A stretch of DNA of 31,549 nucleotides from a virus. The DNA lies in the IMG/VR virus record IMGVR_UViG_3300027974_000100, positions 1 through 31,549 of that record. One strand, 5' to 3'. The notes under the pieces were generated by a model that saw only the letters and a list, made by a program, of their open reading frames with translations, had not been told where the DNA came from and did no database searches. This document shows, in pieces, positions 1-9,300 of this stretch (position 1 is the stretch's first letter; the number at the start of each line of letters is the position of its first letter). Both the position numbers and the translations under genes were made by a program.

Positions 1-11
1 TCTTCCGATCT
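1..11. other. Sequencing adapter remnant
   Basis: The first 11 bases (TCTTCCGATCT) equal the 3' end of the common Illumina adapter. The sequence agrees with the far end of the contig only from base 12 on, so these bases are not part of the genome. Confidence 0.9.
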
Positions 12-137
12 GTGATCTAAAAATGATTGAAAAAGCAGTATCTACAAGTCCTGATAACTATATTTCTAAAGTAATGGCTATAATCTTTAAGAGAACTGAC
101 TTAACTAAAGCTGAACACTACGGTGATTCACATCTTG
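12..137. repeat. Terminal direct repeat, left copy (assembly overlap)
   Basis: These 126 bases are identical to 31424-31549. The joint restores one uninterrupted reading frame across the ends, which shows that the genome is circular or circularly permuted. An overlap close to 127 bases is typical of k-mer assembly, so it should not be read as a biological terminal repeat. Confidence 0.9.
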
Positions 138-265
138 CGTTAAAATCAAAGATGTTTAAAGAACAAAAAGCAAATATTGCTATTCCTTTTATGGCTTATA
201 TTGGTGCAAAGTTAGGTAATACTGCTAAAGATATGCAAGTTGAAGCTGCCGAAATCGTGGAATGA
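12..265 (+). CDS. Putative tail assembly chaperone, 3' part (gene continues from 31120)
   Basis: This is the C-terminal part of a protein of about 185 residues whose start is at 31120, cut by the contig ends. The frame continues exactly over the 126-bp overlap, so the ATG at 23 is internal. The joined product is acidic, mixed helical and has no membrane segment or catalytic motif. Its size, and its pairing with an overlapping second ORF (240-974), fit the G/T tail-assembly chaperones of siphoviruses, which coat the tape measure protein before tube assembly. No residue motif proves this; the call rests on context and general resemblance. Confidence 0.55.
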
Positions 266-974
266 TATAACTGTAGAACAGTTTATTGAATTAAGGTCGC
301 TAAATGGTAGCGACTTTGATTCTTTGTTTAGTTATGAAATAGAATGTTTATCTATTTTAACAGATATTGACGTAGATGATTTTGACGATATGGATATTGA
401 CGAACTAGCAAAGATAGTTAAGCAAGTTACATTTATAAAAAAGCAACCGACAAACATCTACAAGAATAAAGTAAACAATTTTGTTTATATTGGATTAGAT
501 AATTTGAAGTTAGGCGAGTTCATAGATTTGGAATACTACTTCGCTAATGATTATGTCAAACATCTAACTTATATCTGTTCTGTTTTGTATCGTAAAACTA
601 AACTAAGCGAATGGGAAGAATTGATTTATGAAGATTATTCATTCAATATTGAGAAACGCAAAGAACAGTTTAACGAGTTACCTATTACATCAGTCTACGG
701 AATTTGCTCCGAGTATATGAAGTATCGTGAGAACTTCTTAAAAGTATATGAAAATCTATTTAACCCAATCTTTGACGAAGATGAACTAGCTGAAGAACTA
801 GATGAAGAAGATGTCAAAGAACAAGAACAAGAAGATAAGATTAATAGATGGTCGTGGGAGCATACGTTGTATAATTTAGCGAATGAAGATGTGACTAAAA
901 TAAAAGACGTACTAGAGTTGAATCTAGTATTCGCGTTTAATATGTTAGGAATGAAAAAAGAATTAGAGATTTAA
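240..974 (+). CDS. Putative second tail assembly chaperone (T-like), TTG start
   Basis: The protein has 244 residues and a long acidic stretch at about 176-198. It overlaps the upstream gene by 26 bases in the +1 frame. No ATG fits the N-terminus; a TTG at 240 gives the natural-looking beginning MKLPKSWNDI. The frame is open only from base 216, so the alternative is a +1 (or -2) ribosomal frameshift from the first chaperone, as known for G/GT pairs. It runs toward the minus-strand tail operon and their stop codons overlap (971-974). Placing this pair on the strand opposite to the tape measure gene is unusual. Confidence 0.5.
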   Translation: MKLPKSWNDITVEQFIELRSLNGSDFDSLFSYEIECLSILTDIDVDDFDDMDIDELAKIVKQVTFIKKQPTNIYKNKVNNFVYIGLDNLKLGEFIDLEYYFANDYVKHLTYICSVLYRKTKLSEWEELIYEDYSFNIEKRKEQFNELPITSVYGICSEYMKYRENFLKVYENLFNPIFDEDELAEELDEEDVKEQEQEDKINRWSWEHTLYNLANEDVTKIKDVLELNLVFAFNMLGMKKELEI

Positions 975-1396
975 AGTAAAGTAGAAGACTCAGGCAAACT
1001 ATAAGGTAATTCTTCTTCGTCTATCCAATTGAACTCTAAAAACATTTTTGGATTGTTTAGAATCCTAGCCATCTCCAAAAGTGGATATACTTCAAATTGC
1101 CATCTTATAAAGTCTTGCATAATCTCTGAAGTGATTGCTTGAACTTCTGAACTTGCTAACCACTTCTGTATAATTTTTTGAGGAGCAATATAAATTGTTC
1201 CTTTGTCTAAAAAGAAAAAGTAATACAAAGCATTTACAGTAATAGTAATGTTATTAAAGTTATCTGATTGCATAGCAGAAATTCTAATACTATCATACAA
1301 AGAGCCAGTATCTATTAAGCCAAGTTTTTTGACTTCCATCTGCAAAGCTCTTGCTAGTTTATTCCTAGTTGCGTATTTTACTTTGTATGTTGGCAT
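971..1396 (-). CDS. Putative tail completion / head-tail joining protein
   Basis: The protein has 141 residues and is the last gene of the leftward tail operon. Near residue 30 it has a TGSLYDSI segment resembling the TGxLxxSI stretch of HK97 gp10-type neck proteins, but the rest does not clearly match. It is basic at the N-terminus and acidic at the C-terminus. It converges with the plus-strand chaperone gene, and no terminator hairpin is visible between them. A structural or assembly role follows mainly from position. Confidence 0.35.
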   Translation of the reverse strand: MPTYKVKYATRNKLARALQMEVKKLGLIDTGSLYDSIRISAMQSDNFNNITITVNALYYFFFLDKGTIYIAPQKIIQKWLASSEVQAITSEIMQDFIRWQFEVYPLLEMARILNNPKMFLEFNWIDEEELPYSLPESSTLL

Positions 1397-1409
1397 ACTG
1401 TAAATATAG

Positions 1410-1613
1410 TTAAAATAAATTAGTTGTTTCTTTTGGTAAATATTCGATTAAAGGTAAATCTTTTACCCAATAAATATCGCATTGCCTTTGTTCTTCAAGC
1501 GAAATAATCCAATTATCGTTAATATCTTGAATAGGATTAAAAAAAGAATCTTGTCTAAATTCAAATCCTTTCAATTGTTCGGCTTGTTTGGGTATTAATT
1601 GTGCTACTATCAT
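1410..1613 (-). CDS. Small tail-operon protein, possible fibre accessory
   Basis: A 67-residue protein immediately downstream of two putative fibre genes, starting within the stop region of the preceding gene (4-base overlap). It is rich in Gln, Ile and aromatic residues, with no signal peptide or membrane helix. Small genes after a fibre often encode fibre chaperones or tips, but no family is recognised here. Confidence 0.45.
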   Translation of the reverse strand: MIVAQLIPKQAEQLKGFEFRQDSFFNPIQDINDNWIISLEEQRQCDIYWVKDLPLIEYLPKETTNLF

Positions 1614-2407
1614 ATTTGTCTAGATAAACTTGTTTGAAATGCTTGTACGGCGGTGTAGAAATTAGACGCTTCTGTGTCGCTTAATCCGTCACCAATTGAA
1701 GCGAATGCACACTGAGCATTACTGTATGTGTCAGTTGTACCATTTGCATTATTACCTCCAAAATAAATAGGCACAGTTGTTAAAGCTGTCGGTGTATTTG
1801 TGCTAGTTGCTTTTTTTATTCCACCTTGCCAAGCATTACTTAAATTACTTGCTGTTCTATTTGCTATCAGCATTGAAAGTGAATTTGCACTTCCGTAAGA
1901 AAAATAAAATGATGGTAAAGTATAAATTGCAATATAATTATTTGAGCCTCCAAACTGCCACAAAGTCCTATTTGTAAGACCTATATTTGCAGCTCCAAAG
2001 CAATTTCCTACTGCTCCAGTAGTTCTTGAATAATAACTTATGTGTGTTGAATTTAAATTCAAAGAAGTTGAAGGTGTAATGAAGGAATTTGCGTACGCAT
2101 TTGTACCATTAGGCAAAGCTCCATTTGCGCTGTGAGTCCATCCACCGATAAAAGAAAGTCTAAACGCGCCATCAGTGTCTAATGGATTTTTCAAGTTAAA
2201 TTTGTGAGTCGTTGCAGTTCCACCTACAAATGGATATAACGCATTGAATTTAGTCCAAATAGAATAACCTTTTAAATCTAATACAAGTTGGTTAACAGCG
2301 TTCTTTTGCGTTACATCAGTTATTCCCGTAGCTGTTATAAATGCTTGTGCATCGGCATCGTAGGCGGGTGCTTTTGGCATTAAAGAAATTATTTTGTAAT
2401 AACTCAT
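1610..2407 (-). CDS. Putative tail fibre / receptor-binding protein
   Basis: The protein has 265 residues. A short N-terminal region (about 1-50) is followed by a Ser/Thr/Asn/Gly-rich, strongly beta-predicted body resembling a LamG/concanavalin-like jelly roll, with many aromatic residues as found in glycan-binding surfaces. It starts one base inside the stop of the previous gene, so the two are likely translated together. Its position at the distal end of the tail operon and its composition suggest host recognition. No catalytic motif is seen. Confidence 0.5.
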   Translation of the reverse strand: MSYYKIISLMPKAPAYDADAQAFITATGITDVTQKNAVNQLVLDLKGYSIWTKFNALYPFVGGTATTHKFNLKNPLDTDGAFRLSFIGGWTHSANGALPNGTNAYANSFITPSTSLNLNSTHISYYSRTTGAVGNCFGAANIGLTNRTLWQFGGSNNYIAIYTLPSFYFSYGSANSLSMLIANRTASNLSNAWQGGIKKATSTNTPTALTTVPIYFGGNNANGTTDTYSNAQCAFASIGDGLSDTEASNFYTAVQAFQTSLSRQI

Positions 2408-3603
2408 TATGCTTGTGTTGTTACTCCGACAACATCAAAAGTATCATCCGTTGCGTTATAAATAAGACCTAAATAAGTTGTTTTACTTACAACCGTTGTT
2501 GTTGGTAAAGTAACTCCTATCACTCTGTATTTCGTTCCGTATGCAATACTTCGAGCAGTTCCGTTATCCTTAATTCTTATGATTAAATCTTTACCCTCAT
2601 CCCAAGTTCCAGTTGGATTTGCTAAAGTTAATCCAACCGCTTGAGCTGTAATTTTTACAAAGTCATTTGTGCTTGTTGGCGTTACCGTTGCCGAACTTGT
2701 TACACTTTGAACACGTGGCGTTAATGGTGCTTTTAAAGCCAAAGCATCGAACACTCCGTTTGAACTTACAGCGTTTGCGCTTGCATCCGTAGGAACAGAA
2801 TCAACTGCAGGAATATTTGAGGTTAAAGCAATAGTTCCGCTTGCATCGGGTAAATAATGGTCTCTACTTTGAGTTAATCCACTTGTAAAAAGATTAGATT
2901 GTATAGCGTCGGTCAAATGTATTTGCATAAATCCATCTTCAATAACTAACATTTTATGACCTTCGGAATCTTCAATGTGAAAGTCATTATCAGTTAAATG
3001 AATGCTACCATACGCATCGTTTGGCGCGTCGTAAAGCCATACTTTGTTTGCGTACAAATCTTGATTTCCTAAGTTTACATCTGCAGTTGCGCCATTGTAA
3101 GGTACTAATTCGTCTAAACTATTTAATTTTTCCCAAACTGCATTTGTTGCCGTGCTATCTGTACAAATATAAATATCTCCATCGTCTAGAATCCATCTAG
3201 AACCAACGTAAAAGCCTTGTGTACTGTCGTTGTTTAAGTCAGGAACAATATTGAATTTATGGTTTACTTCACGAACTAACGTACCGTTACCATCCATTAC
3301 ATATTGACTGCCAGCTTCCCACTTCAACTCGTAACCTACAGCGCAAATTTGAGCAATACCTTTATAACCGCCAGTTTGTGCATCTATTGTACCCTCTCTA
3401 AGTCTTGAAGTGTTCTCTAATAAGATACCAGCGGTATCAATAAATGCAATATCGTTTGTAGTTGTATTTCCTACGTCTGTTACACTTTGTAAATCTGAAA
3501 CTGCAAGCCCTGCCAAAGCGTCAAAAACTGCATTACTAGTTACAGGATTTAAACTGCCATCTGTAACCGCATCTTCTATTGGTATATTTATATTTATTGC
3601 CAT
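2407..3603 (-). CDS. Putative tail fibre protein
   Basis: The protein has 398 residues. A motif of the type SNAVFDAL occurs twice, near residue 25 (TSNAVFDALAG) and near residue 285 (SSNGVFDALAL), suggesting repeated modules that attach or trimerise. The C-terminal quarter is a Thr/Val-rich beta region. Repeat-built shaft plus beta tip is the usual fibre layout. It overlaps the upstream gene by 10 bases and is followed directly by a second putative receptor-binding gene. Confidence 0.55.
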   Translation of the reverse strand: MAININIPIEDAVTDGSLNPVTSNAVFDALAGLAVSDLQSVTDVGNTTTNDIAFIDTAGILLENTSRLREGTIDAQTGGYKGIAQICAVGYELKWEAGSQYVMDGNGTLVREVNHKFNIVPDLNNDSTQGFYVGSRWILDDGDIYICTDSTATNAVWEKLNSLDELVPYNGATADVNLGNQDLYANKVWLYDAPNDAYGSIHLTDNDFHIEDSEGHKMLVIEDGFMQIHLTDAIQSNLFTSGLTQSRDHYLPDASGTIALTSNIPAVDSVPTDASANAVSSNGVFDALALKAPLTPRVQSVTSSATVTPTSTNDFVKITAQAVGLTLANPTGTWDEGKDLIIRIKDNGTARSIAYGTKYRVIGVTLPTTTVVSKTTYLGLIYNATDDTFDVVGVTTQA

Positions 3604-4226
3604 ACTATATTGAATGTTTCATCTGTTAAACTTGGAACGGTTACGGTTGTTGTATTTCCGTTCACTATAAAATTGTAGGTTGTATCTGGCAAAATCAATA
3701 AACCACCACTAACAACCGTTTCTGAATATGTACCATCTGAATTTTCAACAGTTGCCTCTTCACAAACAATAGGAGGATTAGGAGAAATTGGATTCATTGG
3801 AATAGCACAACTTCCATAACTTGCTACTTCAAATGTAATACTCATAACCCAACCTGCAACATAATCTAAATCAAGATTGTTTAAAGGCGACATAGTTGCA
3901 CTTCCAACAACATCTAATTCAATGTCGTTATCATTAGTGTAATATACATACATATCTTTTAGTATCAACTGACAATCAGATATAATATTATTAAGATTTG
4001 CTCTATCAGCTTGTATTAAATCAACGCAATATATGTCTACTGTGAATTGATTTGTGTTTAGATTCTCGGTATCACTTGTTGGTGTAACAAATACAACTGG
4101 ATACTTCTCATCTATTGTAGCAAAGTTAGGCATCTGCTCTCTGAATTCTCCTCCGTACTTTTTTATTTGTAGGTGAGCATTGCAGAATGCTTCTATTTTA
4201 TTTAATAGTGATTTGTAGCTTGTCAT
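3594..4226 (-). CDS. Tail-associated structural protein, possible tail terminator
   Basis: The protein has 210 residues. The N-terminal 140 residues have the mixed alpha/beta look of small tail-terminator-like proteins of Bacteroidota phages. Residues from about 145 to the end form a Pro/Thr/Val-rich appendage that looks like an added beta domain. It overlaps the tape measure gene by 4 bases (ATGA-type). Position suggests a tail completion role; the sequence has no decisive motif. Confidence 0.4.
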   Translation of the reverse strand: MTSYKSLLNKIEAFCNAHLQIKKYGGEFREQMPNFATIDEKYPVVFVTPTSDTENLNTNQFTVDIYCVDLIQADRANLNNIISDCQLILKDMYVYYTNDNDIELDVVGSATMSPLNNLDLDYVAGWVMSITFEVASYGSCAIPMNPISPNPPIVCEEATVENSDGTYSETVVSGGLLILPDTTYNFIVNGNTTTVTVPSLTDETFNIVWQ

Positions 4227-6343
4227 AACGTTGCTGATTGTTGTATTTTATTCATCTTGTTTTGCACAGAAGTAATATCAGATTCTACTACTACTGCCTT
4301 GACTATCATTTGACCACCTTGATTCTGTTGTCCGTTTGCTCCAAATGTATTTGCGTTGTTATTAGCACCGTTTAAAGTAACGCTAGGAGTGGCTGCTTGT
4401 GTAGAAGTATCACCTCCACCACCTCCTGCTGCTGTTGGTGATGCAGTTGTTGTTGGTGTTCCTTTACCACCATATCTCGCAGAAGCAATCTTTAAGATAT
4501 TACCTGCAGCCATTGCTGAAGTAGCAACAAGTCCTGCTATTGCACCAGGATTTGGTAAACCTAAAACAGTTAACGGATTTGTTGACAAGAAAGAAGTAAT
4601 TGCTTTATACCCATCTATTGTAGCCATTCCTAGATTCATTGCTTTTTGAATATAGAACTGTTTTTTTGCTCTTTCTTCTTTTGACTTCTCATCTTGCTTA
4701 CCATAGCTATTAGATACTGCAAACATTCCTTCAGCTAAAGAGTTTACACTTTGTGCATACTTAGACGCAATATCTGCTTTCTCACTTAATAGTTTAAAAT
4801 GATTTGCTCTTTCAATCTCAGCATATTTAGCATCAATCTCAGCAATTCTTTCAGCAGTTTGCTCAGCTAAAAATACCTTTGCATCTGCACTACTTCCTAA
4901 AGCTATTAAATCTGCTTCACTCTTTGCTTTTACATCTGCTATTTCTTTGTCTTTAGCAGTTTGACTTGCAGCATCTTTCATTGATTTTAACAAAGCTATT
5001 TGCTCTAATTCTTTAGCTGCATCTGCTGCCTTCTTTTCTTTTTCTTTTTCAGCTTCTTTTTGATTTATCTTATCTCTTGCATCCCCCGCTAAAAGACCAT
5101 ACATTTCAATTAGCTTTAACTTTTCTTCTTGTTCTTGTTTCGTCTTAGCAACCTTAGCTTGTGTATCTTCAATCAATCTATTGTAAGCAATCTGAGATAC
5201 TTTCAATTCTTTTTGAACTCCTTCATCCATTAACTGAATATCCAAGTCTTGATACATTCGAGCAGCTGCTAATCTGTCTGCTTGATATTTCTTTTCTGCT
5301 TCAATTTTTTTAGCATTAATTTCTCGTTGTTTATCTGCATTAGATTTAGCATTTTTAGAACTTTCATCTGATTGTTTTTTAGCATCTTCCTTTTTACGAT
5401 TAGCTTCGGTCTTATCAATCACCTCAATCTGATGCATAGAATCTTTGACTACTTCTCTTTGCTCGTTATATGATTTTCTTAAAGCTAAAATCTCCTCCTC
5501 ATCTAAATCACCACTCAATCTCGCAGCAATCATTTTTTGTTTAATTGCCTCTAGTCTTGCAGCTGCAGTTTTTAAAAGCCAGTACTGTTTTTGCTTTTCC
5601 ATATAAACAGTATTCTGACCATCAAGTTTAGCCATTTCAATCTCTCTATCGAAACCTGCTACTACTGCTGCACTCTTTTCTTCGTATGCTGCTGCAGTTT
5701 TTTCGGCTGCTGCTGCTTGTGCATCTGCTGCATCTTCTGCTGCGTTATTAGATAAGCCTAACCAATCGCACAAATCTTTGAATGCTTGAACAACCATATC
5801 AATAGCATCACCTATCCAACCGAATACTTTACCTACTGCATTAAGAATTGGCTTTAAGATTCCGAGTTTATTCATCACCAAAGCAATGACTGCGACAATG
5901 GCTACAATCGCAGCAACTAATAAAAAGATAGGATTTGCTAGTAATGAAATACCAAACTGAATGAAGGCTTTAGATAAACTACCAACAACTGAAACTAAAC
6001 CTTTAATACTATTTCCAATCGTAGCAGGTGATATACTTCCTAATGTTTGCTGAAACATCTTAGCTTTACTAGCAGCTTCTTCAAAGTCCAAAGACATCAA
6101 AGAATCTTTCATTGAACCGAATGAATTTGAAACCTGCTCAAACTTACTACCTGATGCAAATACTGCTACTTGTTCATTAGCATCTGCAAGTTGGTCTTTA
6201 AGCTCACCTGCTCTCATAGCAAGTTCCTGCATCTGTTTTGGGTCTGTTGCATTTGCAAGGTCGCCTTTCAGCTCACGAAGTTCTGCCTTAATAGCTGCTA
6301 AGCCATTTAATTTAATAGGAATCTCAATCGGTGATGCTGCCAT
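4223..6343 (-). CDS. Tape measure protein
   Basis: The protein has 706 residues with the classic layout: an N-terminal helical region, a hydrophobic stretch at about 112-160 containing at least one membrane-capable helix (around 137-157), a long charged Ala/Lys/Glu-rich coiled coil from about 200 to 540, a small hydrophobic region near 580-615, and a Gly/Thr-rich tail. Tape measure length scales with tail length at roughly 0.15 nm per residue, which would give a tail near 100 nm. It begins a transcription unit: a late-promoter-like signal lies directly in front of the ATG (6348-6376). Confidence 0.88.
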   Translation of the reverse strand: MAASPIEIPIKLNGLAAIKAELRELKGDLANATDPKQMQELAMRAGELKDQLADANEQVAVFASGSKFEQVSNSFGSMKDSLMSLDFEEAASKAKMFQQTLGSISPATIGNSIKGLVSVVGSLSKAFIQFGISLLANPIFLLVAAIVAIVAVIALVMNKLGILKPILNAVGKVFGWIGDAIDMVVQAFKDLCDWLGLSNNAAEDAADAQAAAAEKTAAAYEEKSAAVVAGFDREIEMAKLDGQNTVYMEKQKQYWLLKTAAARLEAIKQKMIAARLSGDLDEEEILALRKSYNEQREVVKDSMHQIEVIDKTEANRKKEDAKKQSDESSKNAKSNADKQREINAKKIEAEKKYQADRLAAARMYQDLDIQLMDEGVQKELKVSQIAYNRLIEDTQAKVAKTKQEQEEKLKLIEMYGLLAGDARDKINQKEAEKEKEKKAADAAKELEQIALLKSMKDAASQTAKDKEIADVKAKSEADLIALGSSADAKVFLAEQTAERIAEIDAKYAEIERANHFKLLSEKADIASKYAQSVNSLAEGMFAVSNSYGKQDEKSKEERAKKQFYIQKAMNLGMATIDGYKAITSFLSTNPLTVLGLPNPGAIAGLVATSAMAAGNILKIASARYGGKGTPTTTASPTAAGGGGGDTSTQAATPSVTLNGANNNANTFGANGQQNQGGQMIVKAVVVESDITSVQNKMNKIQQSATL

Positions 6344-6347
6344 ATTA

Positions 6348-6376
6348 TATAATGGTGATTATTGAAGTTGTGTTTT
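6348..6376 (-). promoter_or_regulatory. Candidate phage late promoter (tape measure operon)
   Basis: Read on the minus strand, AAAACAC (6370-6376) is followed after 14 bases by CCATTATA (6348-6355), and then exactly 4 bases before the ATG. The same arrangement recurs at 11194, 28530, 31063 and, with CCATTATG, at 13392. The transcript would have almost no leader. Confidence 0.6.
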
Positions 6377-6394
6377 AAATGATTAGAATGACAC

Positions 6395-9300
6395 CTATAC
6401 AATTGTAAATATTCTGTTTGCTAATACTACTTTGCCTATGTCTGTTCGCCATCTAACACTTATTGATTCTGTGCCATTAACAGTTGTTGTTCCTTGCAGT
6501 GTAACATCTTCAACATAGGTATTATAATATCTAGACCTTTCTGTAAACGGTATTTGAGTATTGCCTTTATAAAGTGAAAAAACATTAGTATCACCAAGTG
6601 ACTGTGTAGGGTCAAAAGCAACCCCATTAAATACACTACCTAAAAATATAACAACGGTAGCACTTCCTGTTCCTAGATTTCCAGTAATTTTTGCTAAAGC
6701 TGTATTTGTTATCCCTCCTGAATTTGTAAACGCCAAAAAGCTATCTAAAATCCCCATTGGAATAAGGCTTACATCAGTTGGCTTACTTATTGTTCCAGCG
6801 CCAAATGCAATTGACCCCGCAGTTGACAGTAATCTACCATTAAATGTAGCATTTGCTCCTAATGCCGCTGCCGCAGCAACCGCAATGAAATTACCATTTA
6901 GAACATTATTTGCTCCCAACCCTAAAGCACCATTTGCTAAGAAAAATACATTAGCAGATTTCACTCCCCCAGTAAGTTGAACTGTTGTAGATGGTGTTGT
7001 GTTTAGAGCTCCAGTCGACCTAAATACAAATATATCATTTACACCACCATTTAAGGTTAGAACCCCAGTTATTGACATTGCGCCAGCAACATCATAAATC
7101 CCAGCTGTTAATGTTTCTCCACTACCGAATGATAATCCGTGAGTGCCTGTTGCTGTAAGGTTGTTGATATATAAAGTTAATGCTTGCAAATCTATCGTAG
7201 CAATTTGAACAACGTTTCCTGGTATTGAAAGATAGTGCCCATTGAAATCTACCTTATACGTTCCTGCAGGAGGAGTAAATTCTAACCCTGAAGCAACAAC
7301 ATCAATATTTGAGGTTGTTTCAATTTGAGTGCCTGAAGTTATAGAATATACAGCTCCAGATAAAAGCGTATTAACTCCATCCACAAATCTATAAATACCA
7401 TCTTCGGTAACTACACCATCGTCACCTTCTATGATGCCTTTAACACCAGGCATTACAATGTTATTCCTACCTTTAATAATTACATCTGCTCCCACCCCTA
7501 CTGCATTTGTATTATTTGCAATTGTTTCATTCACTCCTGTGTAAACATGAGTAAAAGCACCTTGAGGTTGTTTGGTAATCTTTGTTTTAAATGGAGCAAA
7601 ATCTATCTCACTATCTGTAGATAATAGTTCAACTTTTGTTAGTTGTTTGTTGTTAGCATCGTAATCTATTACCTTGTTTATTGACCACCAAGAATTATCT
7701 ATTCTAATCTTGTCATTTAGCTTTAAACTCTGAATATCATCTTCTTTCAAATTGAAGTAGGCAATCAACATCTTGCCAGTATTAATTTGGTTTATTGTAC
7801 GCCTCCAATATGAATTATAAAGATTATTATCTGTCGGTGTGTAGAAGTCGTAATACATATAATCACACAACGCAAAGTTGATGTCTAATGTAGGATTCAA
7901 CGCATCGTCATAGTGATGCATCAAAGGATATTCTAAGATACCATACATTCCTGCAGAGCCTGAATCTATAATTGTATATTGGCTACAAGACTTCATGCCA
8001 CCATCATACAAAATTCGAATGTTAGTCTTAGGAGAACTACCTGCCACTATTGGCACATAAGCACCAAATGTTGTTTGACCAATTGGTGAAGGGGAAAAGA
8101 TTAATTCTTTTGTATCAATTTTTTTTACATACTCGTTATCAAAGATATATTCTACTTGACCGTATACTTCTCTTGTAGTATCGTAGTAAGTTACGTTAGG
8201 TGTATCCTTGTCTTGCTTGTATGTAAGTATAAGTTTTTTTGATGCTAGTTCTGGTAAGAAGTTTAATACTTGTTCTTTGTCTTTTGCTAGTTTGTAAGTC
8301 CAGTCTTTTTCTATGCCACTATCATAGAAGTCATCTCTAGTTTTTAATATTAGTGTATTTGCATTGTCCGTATCTATTTCAACATATAGATTGAACATTT
8401 GAAATATTGACTTAACAAAATCTTTTTGCTTTATCTTGTCAGGTACAAATTGATTCATATTTAACACCGTGCCTACTGCCAAAGTATTAGATGAAATATT
8501 AGCAGTCAATTTTAAAGATGTGTAGTTTAACTGAGGTGTCATTATAGCAGGAACAACTGCAGGAGTTACCCAGTGTAATGTTGTATTTGAGTTATCTACA
8601 CCTACACCTATTTTAAATGTTAATTGTGTTCCTGCATTGACATTGCTTATTGGTAACGTGAAATGATTGTTTAAACTGATTATCGTTGTTGTACCAGGCG
8701 CATATGGTGCAGAATTTATACCATTAGTAATTACATCATAAGGAGTAGAAAAAACAAATATTGGTATGGTTGGAAAATTACTTCTAAACACTTGTATTTC
8801 TAAAACATATCTTTGTCTAGGAAGCGTAGAATAAGAATAGTCGGTATTATACAAACTTAAATTAACACCAGTTGCATTGACAAGCTGAATATCCCCTATA
8901 ATATCTATACCAATGTTAATTACCTCTGCCCCTGATGCAGGAAATGGACAAGTGTAAACGCCAGTAGTAGGATTGAATAAGTTTTGACCGTCTAGTATCT
9001 CAGTAAATGAAGTTAACTGCTCTGAAAATCCTATAGTGTACGGTGTTTGAACTATACTTACAATATCCGCAGCGTGAGTTTCTTCAACTGCATAGTTCGA
9101 ATAAGGCATAGTAACTAAATCGCCACTATATGGAATAATAAGTTTATCAAATCCACACGCAACTAACGAAGACCATTCATAATTATATCCTGCATTTTGA
9201 AAGATTCTATCAAAGTAAACCTTTGCATAAATAGCAGGTCGAAATTCAGCAAGACTGTATAAGTTACCAGTATTCCAAGTCAAGCCATATTTATAGCCAT

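Noticed and set aside
3410-3613. Plus-strand ORF opposite the fibre gene start
   Set aside because: Antisense shadow with no start signals.
4356-4649. Plus-strand ORF opposite the tape measure gene
   Set aside because: Shadow of Gly/Pro/Ala-coding stretches, with no own start signal.
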